Shown: one piece after another, positions 33,076-40,060 of the stretch | Position numbering within the stretch: position 1 is the stretch's first letter | How the letters are laid out: each line of letters begins with the position of its first letter | Source: CAITWF01 sp038231575 | GTDB lineage: Bacteria > Verrucomicrobiota > Verrucomicrobiia > Opitutales > Opitutaceae | NCBI GenBank assembly: GCA_038231575.1 | Contig: JBBRLB010000002.1 | Span: 1 to 64,000, forward strand | Direction: 5' to 3' | Length of the DNA stretch: 64,000 bases | Made by a program: the position numbers and the translations under genes | Notes under the pieces: model-generated | Databases searched by the model: none | What the model saw: only the letters and a program-made list of their open reading frames with translations | Told to the model about the DNA's origin: nothing

Positions 33076-34971
33076 TCAGAATTTCGGCGCGGGGAAACCG
33101 AGGCCGCCGGGCAGACTGCCGGGCCCGAGCGGGCTGCCCACACCACCCAAGCCGCCGCCCAGGCCGCCGAGCGCACCGGGTGGACGCGCCGTGGCCGCGA
33201 CCTTCATCAGGTTTTGGGCGTTGTCGATTTGCTCGGCGTCAAAGAAGCCGTGGAGCTGCCGAATGCGCGTCGGGTGACGCATCTTGCGCAACGCCTTTGC
33301 CTCGATCTGGCGGATGCGTTCGCGGGTGACCTTGAATTGCTTGCCGACTTCCTCGAGCGTGCGGCTGTAGCCGTCGACGAGACCGAAGCGCAGCGACAGC
33401 ACGCGGCGCTCGCGCTCGGTGAGTGTGTCGAGCACGTCGATGATCTTTTCGCGGAGGAGCGAATAGGCCGTCATGTCGTAGGGATTCTCGGCGGACTTGT
33501 CCTCGATGAAATCGCCGAACGACGTGTCGTCGCCGTCGCCGACCGGCGACTGGAGCGAGATGGGCTGCTGCGCCATCTTCATGATCTGCTGCACGCGCTC
33601 GACGGGCAGGTTCATCTCGTCCGCGACCTCGTCGGGCGTCGGCTCGTGACCGTATTCCTGCAGGAGCTGCTTCTGCACCTGCATCACCTTGTTCAGCGTC
33701 TCGATCATGTGGACCGGGATGCGGATGGTGCGCGCCTGATCGGCGATGGAGCGGGTAATGGCCTGGCGGATCCACCACGTGGCGTAGGTGGAGAACTTGT
33801 AGCCGCGGCGATACTCGAATTTCTCGACGGCCTTCATCAGGCCCATGTTGCCCTCCTGGATGAGATCGAGGAAGGACAGGCCGCGGTTGGTGTATTTCTT
33901 CGCGATCGAAATCACGAGGCGGAGATTGGCCTCGACCATCTCGGTCTTGGCTTTGTGGGCTTCGCGAACGTGAACGAAAGTCTGGGCTACGATGCGGAGC
34001 AGTTCGGTCGGTGCGACGCGCTGCTGCGCCTCGATCTGCTTGAGGCGGTGGTTGACGGCGCGGACGTCGATGGTCGCGTCCTTCTTGGTCTTTGGGTGCT
34101 TCGCCCGATCGAGCTGGCGGTGCAGCGACTCGATTTCCTCGAGGGTGGGGCGCATGTTCTCGAGGTATTCCTCGTAGACCTTGAGTTTGAAATAGAACTT
34201 CGAGAAGAAGGCGCGGAGGACGTTTTCGCGCTTCCGGAATTTCGCGAGCACCTTCTTTTTCTCGGCTTCGGTCTTGGCCTTGATCGCCTCGGTCCACGCC
34301 TCGGCGGTGCCGACCTCGGACTTCTGCGTGTTCTCGACGAGCTTGGGCAGCGTCTTGAAGTAGGCTTCGCGCGAATCGATCTTCTTGTCGATCACGATGC
34401 GATCGAACCGCTCCTCGCGGTTGAGGAGCTTGGCCCCGAGCGTGCCGATGTAGGCGCCGACGGCGGACGCCTCGAAGAGGGCGGTCTGCGCCTTAAGCTC
34501 GGCGTTTTCGATGCGCTTGGAAATTTCGACTTCCTGCTCGCGCGTCAGCAGCGGCACCTGGCCCATCTGCTTGAGATACATCCGGACGGGATCGTCGAGG
34601 ATGTCGTTCTGCGAGGTGCGGGACTCCTCCTCCTCGGCCTCCTCCATGCGCTGCTTGTAGTCCTCGACCTGATCGGGCTCGAGGATCTCGATTTCAAGAT
34701 TCTGGAGAATGGAGAGGACGTTATCGATTTCCTCCTGGTTCTCGACGGACTCGGGCAGCGCCTCGTTGATATCGTCGAACGTGAGATAACCCTGCTCCTT
34801 CGAGAGCCGGATGAGGTGGCGAATCTTGTCGTTGATGCCTCCGGCGGGAATATTCGCGCCATCCGCCGGCGCGCCGCCTTCGGCGGGGGCGGTTTTGGCG
34901 AGGACGGCCTCGACGGCTTCGGACTGGGCGGAATCTGCGGGGGAGGAGGACGGCTTGGCTTTGCGCGGCAT
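33076..34971 (-). CDS. rpoD: Primary RNA polymerase sigma factor (sigma-70)
   Basis: 631 residues. Region 1.1 lies at the N-terminus (INDKIRHLIRLSKEQGYLT), region 1.2 at DPVRMYLKQMGQVPLL, a non-conserved insert at about 190-330, region 2 at NLRLVISIAKKYTNRGLSFL and GYKFSTYATWWIRQAI, region 3, and region 4.2 at FKVTRERIRQIEAKALRKM. After region 4 there is an unusual Gly/Pro-rich tail (about 595-631, GALGGLGGGLGGVGSPLGPG). It recognises housekeeping promoters. Lies 71 bases downstream of dnaG, in the old dnaG-rpoD macromolecular-synthesis order; that spacer includes a TATATATA run. Confidence 0.97.
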   Translation of the reverse strand: MPRKAKPSSSPADSAQSEAVEAVLAKTAPAEGGAPADGANIPAGGINDKIRHLIRLSKEQGYLTFDDINEALPESVENQEEIDNVLSILQNLEIEILEPDQVEDYKQRMEEAEEEESRTSQNDILDDPVRMYLKQMGQVPLLTREQEVEISKRIENAELKAQTALFEASAVGAYIGTLGAKLLNREERFDRIVIDKKIDSREAYFKTLPKLVENTQKSEVGTAEAWTEAIKAKTEAEKKKVLAKFRKRENVLRAFFSKFYFKLKVYEEYLENMRPTLEEIESLHRQLDRAKHPKTKKDATIDVRAVNHRLKQIEAQQRVAPTELLRIVAQTFVHVREAHKAKTEMVEANLRLVISIAKKYTNRGLSFLDLIQEGNMGLMKAVEKFEYRRGYKFSTYATWWIRQAITRSIADQARTIRIPVHMIETLNKVMQVQKQLLQEYGHEPTPDEVADEMNLPVERVQQIMKMAQQPISLQSPVGDGDDTSFGDFIEDKSAENPYDMTAYSLLREKIIDVLDTLTERERRVLSLRFGLVDGYSRTLEEVGKQFKVTRERIRQIEAKALRKMRHPTRIRQLHGFFDAEQIDNAQNLMKVAATARPPGALGGLGGGLGGVGSPLGPGSLPGGLGFPAPKF

Positions 34972-35042
34972 GGATGAAAAAATGATTGGTCTCTATATAT
35001 ACGCCAAAAACACTGCCATTTCTCGTTTGGCGCCAAAATGGC

Positions 35043-36911
35043 TCACGCCGCCAGGTTCAAAACGATGGGCTGACGGAGCAATCGGTGCAGTTCGGAGCGT
35101 TCTTTCAAGAGTGAAATTGGGTCAGATTCAATGTCCGCATGGGGATTGGCCAAGGCAAGTTCTATTTGGCGGAGGCGGGGTTCCAGCGCCCGGGCGCGGA
35201 GTTGCTTCAAGCCCTCGACCGCCACTTTGCCCGGATCGTCGAGGACGGAGGTCTCAATCAGGAGGGTGGCGACGAGGGAGCGTTCGGCATCGTTTTCGAG
35301 CAGGGCCTCGAGGTGGTCGCGGCCGGGCCACGCGCCTTGCTCGAATTCGGCGACGAAGCGATTGAGCAGCAGGCCGGCGAGATGACCGTTGTCGACCCAG
35401 TCGTGGTGCAGCGCGGTGCTGAGCGGTCGATGGAGGGCGTCGTAGTGGAGCCAGAGGAGCAGCAGATGATACTCGGGGGTCTGGGTGGAGTTGCTGGCGA
35501 CGGGCGGTGAATCGGGCGGGGGAGCGGCCGCGGGACGCCCGGCGGCCTGGCGGCTGAGGCGCGCCGTGAAATTTTGAAAATCTCTTTGGGCCGCCGCGAC
35601 CGGCAGGCGCAAATGCGACGCGGCCTCCGCGATGAACTGCGAACGCGCGACTTCGCTTTCGGCGGCGGCAATGATTTCGAACACGGTCTGCGCCGCCCGC
35701 GCTTTCGCTTCGGGTGACGCCGTGGCGAGGTCCGGCAGCGCCGCGCGGCACGCGAACGTCATCGCGCTCTGCGCGCCGCGCCGCACTTCGTCGTAGGCGG
35801 GAAGGCCGCGTTCCAGAAAGAGCAAATCGGGATCGAGTTTCGTTTCGCCGGCGAGCGTGAGGAAACGAAGCTCGAGGCCGGCCTTGAGCGCCATCGGCAG
35901 GAAACGCAGCGCGGCTTTTTGCCCCGCGCTGTCGCTGTCGAAGAAACATTCGACCTGCGTATGGTAGCGGCGCAGCAGCACAAGCTGGCTCTCGGTGATC
36001 GAGGTGCCTTGCGGGGCGATGGCGGTTTTGAGCCCGACCGACCAGCAGCGCAGCGCATCGAGCTGGCCTTCGACCATCACGAATGGCTTGCCGTCACCGA
36101 CGTTCGAGCGCGCGCGGTCGAGGTTGAACAGAAGATTTCCCTTCGTGAACACGGGCGTCTCCGGCGAATTCACGTATTTCGCGTCCTTCGCCGGATCGTC
36201 GTCGGGCGTGAGTTCCGTCTGCCGCGCGGTGAACGCGCACACCCGGCCTTGGTGGTCCCGGATCGGAATCATCAGCCGGCCGCGAAAGCGCGAGCGCAGC
36301 GAATGCAGCGTGATCGCGGCGTCGTCGTAGATGAAAAACAGCCCGCAGCGACGCAGCGCCTCCTCGGAAAATTTCCGCCGCAGCAGCGCCGCGCCCAGGC
36401 CGCTCCCTTGCGCATCGGCCGCGCCGATTTTGAAATCGTCGGCGAGCTCCGGCGTAAAGCGGCGTTTCTCCGTCCAATATTTCTGGAAGTAGTCGCCGGT
36501 GTCGTCCTTCGCCTTGAACGCCTGATAAAAATGGTCGGCGGCGGCATCATGCAGGTCGAAGACTTCCTGGCGCAGCGTCCGGTCGGCGCTGCTCGGTCCG
36601 CCCGAACCTTGCTCGTATTCGATGGGAATGCCGAAGCGCTGACCGAGGGCTTCAATGGCCTCGGTGAACGAAAGCTGCTCGGTCTCCCGCACAAATGTGA
36701 TCGCATCGCCCGCCTTCCCGCAGCCGAAACATTTGTAATAGCCTTTGTCGACGTTGACGTTGAACGACGGAGTTTTCTCGTTGTGAAACGGACACAGCCC
36801 CTTGAGTTGTCCTCCGCCGGCTTTGCGGAGCGTGACCATCCGGGAAACCACATCCGCGATATTCACGCGCTGCTTCAGATCGAGAATGCAGGTGGGTTTG
36901 ATGACGGGCAT
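35043..36911 (-). CDS. dnaG: DNA primase
   Basis: 622 residues from the ATG at 36911; a longer start (36950) adds an unconserved 13 residues. The N-terminal CHC2 zinc site is seen as GLCPFHNEKTPSF and KCFGCGKAGDAITF. The Toprim catalytic core includes FVMVEGQLDALRC and ECFFDSDSAGQKAALR. The C-terminal part is Ala/Pro-rich and divergent, as expected for the DnaB-interaction domain. It makes RNA primers at the fork. Upstream of rpoD on the same strand. It is divergent from the DUF362-like gene across 167 bases. Confidence 0.96.
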   Translation of the reverse strand: MPVIKPTCILDLKQRVNIADVVSRMVTLRKAGGGQLKGLCPFHNEKTPSFNVNVDKGYYKCFGCGKAGDAITFVRETEQLSFTEAIEALGQRFGIPIEYEQGSGGPSSADRTLRQEVFDLHDAAADHFYQAFKAKDDTGDYFQKYWTEKRRFTPELADDFKIGAADAQGSGLGAALLRRKFSEEALRRCGLFFIYDDAAITLHSLRSRFRGRLMIPIRDHQGRVCAFTARQTELTPDDDPAKDAKYVNSPETPVFTKGNLLFNLDRARSNVGDGKPFVMVEGQLDALRCWSVGLKTAIAPQGTSITESQLVLLRRYHTQVECFFDSDSAGQKAALRFLPMALKAGLELRFLTLAGETKLDPDLLFLERGLPAYDEVRRGAQSAMTFACRAALPDLATASPEAKARAAQTVFEIIAAAESEVARSQFIAEAASHLRLPVAAAQRDFQNFTARLSRQAAGRPAAAPPPDSPPVASNSTQTPEYHLLLLWLHYDALHRPLSTALHHDWVDNGHLAGLLLNRFVAEFEQGAWPGRDHLEALLENDAERSLVATLLIETSVLDDPGKVAVEGLKQLRARALEPRLRQIELALANPHADIESDPISLLKERSELHRLLRQPIVLNLAA

Positions 36912-37078
36912 GGTGGATGGACGAGAAGCGGACAACACCCCTGGGCCCAAAGGCGCGGAGCGGCGGCGAAGAATGCACTTTCAACCCGCCCACCCCGCTG
37001 TCAAGTTCGCCGGCCTTTCGCGCGGTTTCTTGCCGCGTGAGGAAACTTCCCCCGTCTTTAGGCGACATATAACCCACC

Positions 37079-38110
37079 ATGCGTCTGCTGCCCTTTTTGC
37101 TGCTTTGCCTCCCGGCCTCAGTTGCGTTCGCCGCCGCCCCCGCGGCGCTCCCTAAAGCCGGGACCGCCCCCGTCTGGCAGGCCCGGCTCGCCGATTTTGG
37201 TGAGGCCTCCTACGCGCAGCAGGTCGAGAAACTCATGTCGACCTATGAGGAGGCCACCGGCCGCAAGCTCATCCCCGGCCCGAAGAAAAAAGTCGGCTTG
37301 AAAATCTACACCGACTCCGGTCCCGGCATGGCGACGCCCGTCCCGCTCGTGAAAGCGGTCATCGCTTCGCTCGAACGCCGCGGCTTCGATTCGAAAAATA
37401 TTTTTCTCGTCGGCCTCAACGCCCTCCGCCTCCGCATGACCGGCTACCTGCCGTCGCTCTCGTCCGGCCAGACGCCCTTCAAGGATCACCCGGTCTACGT
37501 GCTCGAATCGAACCGCTATTACGATCCGGTGTGGTTCTACGATTCGCCGCTCCCGCAGCGCTTCGATCCGATCTTTGCGGAGAAGCAAACCAAGGACGCG
37601 GACAACAACTCGACCAAGGACGAAGACCGCAAAAGCTTCCTCGCGACGCCGCTCTTTCTCGACGCCGATTTCTGGATCAACCTCCCGGTTTACACGGATC
37701 ACCCGACGCTCGGCATCAACGGCGCCCTCGTGAACGCCACGCTCTGGAACGCCTCCAACACCGCGCGCTTCTTCCGCTCGCCCGCCAACGCGCCCGCCGC
37801 CGTCGCCGAAATGAGCGCGATTCCCGAGCTCACGCAGACGTGGGTCTTCACGATCACGAGCCTCGAGCATTATCAATTTATCGGCGGACCCTTCTTCAAT
37901 TCCCTCTACACCGTCAACGAACCCGTCATCTGGCTCAGCAAAGATCCCGTGATGATGGACTCGCTCATGCGCGATCGCATCAACTCGCACCGCAAGCAGT
38001 CCGGCTTCGAGTCCGTCAACGAGGAGATTCGCACGCTGGAGTTCGCGGAGACGCTCGGCGTCGGCTCGACGAAGACGAAGGACGTGAAAATAATCCGCGT
38101 GGATAACTGA
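37079..38110 (+). CDS. Secreted DUF362-like protein
   Basis: 343 residues. A classical signal peptide opens it (LPFLLLCLPASVAFAAAPA). The segments KKKVGLKIYTDSGPGMATP, LVKAVIASLERRGF and WINLPVYTDHPTLGINGALV resemble the DUF362 pattern of an N-terminal substrate segment and an INLP...H...G..GA.KN segment. The iron-sulfur cysteines of some DUF362 proteins are absent. The role is not known. Family call is from pattern resemblance only. Confidence 0.55.
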   Translation: MRLLPFLLLCLPASVAFAAAPAALPKAGTAPVWQARLADFGEASYAQQVEKLMSTYEEATGRKLIPGPKKKVGLKIYTDSGPGMATPVPLVKAVIASLERRGFDSKNIFLVGLNALRLRMTGYLPSLSSGQTPFKDHPVYVLESNRYYDPVWFYDSPLPQRFDPIFAEKQTKDADNNSTKDEDRKSFLATPLFLDADFWINLPVYTDHPTLGINGALVNATLWNASNTARFFRSPANAPAAVAEMSAIPELTQTWVFTITSLEHYQFIGGPFFNSLYTVNEPVIWLSKDPVMMDSLMRDRINSHRKQSGFESVNEEIRTLEFAETLGVGSTKTKDVKIIRVDN

Positions 38111-38196
38111 ATGGGACGGCTCGCTCGTGCGGACAACCGCACGATTTTCCATCAGCCAGGACAAAATTAAGGTCGTTGTTTTTTGCGCCGAGGACC

Positions 38197-38305
38197 GTGT
38201 TACCGTGCAGGTCCGGAGGCGATCTTCGCTCGGAACCCGGGTGGGCTCATTCACCCGCACCCGATGCGCGAGGGTGCACCACGATCTTGCCCCGAACGGT
38301 AACGT
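38197..38305 (+). ncRNA. Candidate structured RNA leader
   Basis: A long-range stem GTTACCGT (38199-38206) with ACGGTAAC (38296-38303), extendable by two G-U pairs, encloses at least three local hairpins: GCGA/TCGC (38219-38229), CGGGTG/CACCCG (38238-38257) and GCACCC/GGGTGC (38257-38277). All stems are perfect as drawn. It ends 25 bases before an ATG that opens a signal-peptide-like ORF. It matches no riboswitch class I know by motif. The 3' side also contains a TAACGTTA palindrome (38300-38307), so a DNA operator is an alternative reading. Confidence 0.4.
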
Positions 38306-38330
38306 TAATTTACCCTCGCTGAGTAAGAAA

Positions 38331-38423
38331 ATGTTTCGATCGACACCGGGATGGTTGATTTTGACGGCGGCGACCACTCTGGCTGAACCGCAAATGCGCG
38401 GACAGGCTGGGACGCCTCGATGA
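38331..38423 (+). pseudogene. Truncated ORF with signal-peptide-like start
   Basis: 30 codons, MFRSTPGWLILTAATTLAEP followed by ten residues and a stop. The first 18 residues look like an export signal. The stop arises just where homology to the end of the TIR-TPR gene begins in another frame. This suggests the start of a once longer exported protein joined by deletion to an unrelated 3' end. Confidence 0.4.
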
Positions 38424-38559
38424 AGTCCGCGCGGTGCGGCGAGGAACGATGGCGGAGCCGGGCGTTTCTCCCGCGACGATCCGCTTGGCGCCGCTCTGGG
38501 CACGCGTGAAAGTCGACCCGCGCTTCGAGGAGATTCTGAAATCGGCGAAGCCTTTGTGA
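38371..38559 (+). pseudogene. 3' remnant of a TIR/TolB/TPR-family gene
   Basis: In frame 1 the region encodes ...RLGRLDEVRAVRRGTM..., then LAPLWARVKVDPRFEEILKS and AKPL before a TGA. The last residues of the intact TIR-TPR gene at 42.4 kb read LDPMWKSVKDDPRFEEILKL plus AKPL before its stop, preceded by LGRRDDAFGVLRNLM. The similarity covers about 50 codons and the identical end position. No start or upstream domains are present, so this is the tail of a deleted paralogue. Confidence 0.75.
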
Positions 38560-38700
38560 GCGTGCCGGAATTGTGGGGTGGGCTTTAGGCCCGCCCTGGC
38601 GGGGATCAACCGCGCCCCACCGTGCGGGCAATCAACCATAACCCCTCCTGCGTCGGAGGCGGCTTGCCAATGCCTCACGCGTGCGACACCACGGTGAATC

Positions 38701-40002
38701 TTGGATTCCGTGGCCGCCCCGCCTGAAACTTCCCGCTCTCACAACGGCGCCGCGCTGGTGTTCGCCGCGATGATCGCGGGCCTCGCGATCGGTGCCGCGA
38801 TTCAGTCCTCGGGCGCACCCGCTTTTCTCCGTGTCGCGGGTGGCGTGGAAGTGATCGGCACGATTTGGATCAACGCGATCCGCATGACGGTGATTCCGCT
38901 CGTGGCGGCGCTGACGCTCATCGCCGCTGCGACCTCCGGTGATGCCGCGAAGATCGGCAAAGTGGGGGGCTATGCCGTCGTGGTCTTTCTCGCCCTGCTG
39001 CTCGGCAGTGGTTTTTTCGCGATGCTCGTGGCGCCGCTTTCACTCGACCATCTCGATCTTGCGCCCGAAGTGGCGGCGCGGCTCCGCGCCACGCTGGCGG
39101 CACCGGCCACGAGTGCAGGCGGCGCGGCCATGCCCTCGCTCGTGCAGCGGATCGTCGACGCCGTGCCGGTGAATCCGATCAAGGCGGCGGCGGAGGGCGC
39201 GTTGCTGCCGGTTGTGGTGTTTTCGCTCGCGCTGGGTCTCGCGCTCACGCGGGTGACGGCGGAAAAACGCGAGCCACTCGTGGCGGTGTGCCGCGCGCTG
39301 TCCGACGGATTGCTCGTGCTGGTGCAGGGGGTGCTCGCGCTGGCACCGATCGGGGTGTTCGCCCTCGCGCTTGGGCTTGGCGTGAAGATGGGCGTCTCGT
39401 CCGCCGGCGCATTGCTGCACTACATGATCACGCTCAGTGCCGTGCTCTTGGCCCTTACCCTCCTGTTTTATCCGATCGTGGCGATCCTGGGCCGGATTTC
39501 GCTGCTGCGGTTTGCGACGGCGGCGCTGCCGGCGCAGGCCGTGGCGTTCAGCGTGCGATCGTCGCTCGCCGCATTGCCCGCGATGATCACGGCGGTGCGC
39601 GACACGTTGCAACTCGGCCCGCGCGCCAGCGGCTTCACGCTTCCGCTCGCCGTCTCGGTGCTCCGGATCAACGTGCCGCCCGCGTGGATCGTCGGAGTGA
39701 TCTTCCTCGGCAAATTGTATGGCGTGCCGCTGTCCACCGCGACCCTTGCCCTGCTCGTGGTGACGGCCTCGCTGATTTCGTTCAGTGTGCCGGGTCTGCC
39801 GTCGGCGAGCCTCTTTCTGCTCTCGCCCGTGCTCGTGCAGCACGGCATTCCCGCCGAGGGCGTGGGCATCCTCATCGCGCTCGACGCGATTCCGGACATG
39901 TTCAAGACGCTCGCGAACGTGACGGCACATTTGACGAGCGTGGTAGTCGTGGCGCGGTTCGATCCGGCCGCGCCGGAGTCGGCCGAGCCGGCCGCACGCT
40001 GA
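38701..40002 (+). CDS. Dicarboxylate/amino acid:cation symporter (DAACS family)
   Basis: 433 residues from a TTG at 38701 (a GTG at 38710 is an alternative). Seven or eight membrane helices plus two re-entrant loops fit the glutamate transporter fold. Family segments include GTIWINAIRMTVIPLVAALT near the N-terminus, AVAFSVRSSLAALPAMITAV (serine-rich hairpin 1 equivalent) and VSVLRINVPPAWIVGVIFLG. It imports C4-dicarboxylates or acidic amino acids with Na+ or H+. Some C-terminal residues of the canonical motif (NMDGT) appear altered (LRINVPP), so substrate is uncertain. Confidence 0.83.
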   Translation: MDSVAAPPETSRSHNGAALVFAAMIAGLAIGAAIQSSGAPAFLRVAGGVEVIGTIWINAIRMTVIPLVAALTLIAAATSGDAAKIGKVGGYAVVVFLALLLGSGFFAMLVAPLSLDHLDLAPEVAARLRATLAAPATSAGGAAMPSLVQRIVDAVPVNPIKAAAEGALLPVVVFSLALGLALTRVTAEKREPLVAVCRALSDGLLVLVQGVLALAPIGVFALALGLGVKMGVSSAGALLHYMITLSAVLLALTLLFYPIVAILGRISLLRFATAALPAQAVAFSVRSSLAALPAMITAVRDTLQLGPRASGFTLPLAVSVLRINVPPAWIVGVIFLGKLYGVPLSTATLALLVVTASLISFSVPGLPSASLFLLSPVLVQHGIPAEGVGILIALDAIPDMFKTLANVTAHLTSVVVVARFDPAAPESAEPAAR

Positions 40003-40060
40003 AATTCCCGCTTGCGACCCCGCGAGTCGGCGCGCCGAATGCTGTCGCCTGCACTCGTCC

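Noticed and set aside
33214..34977. Long plus-strand open frame opposite rpoD
   Set aside because: Leu/Asp/Gly-rich shadow; the sigma factor on the minus strand is unambiguous.
38197..38305. Cyclic-di-GMP, TPP or cobalamin riboswitch
   Set aside because: None of the conserved core strings of these classes is present; kept only as a candidate unknown structure.
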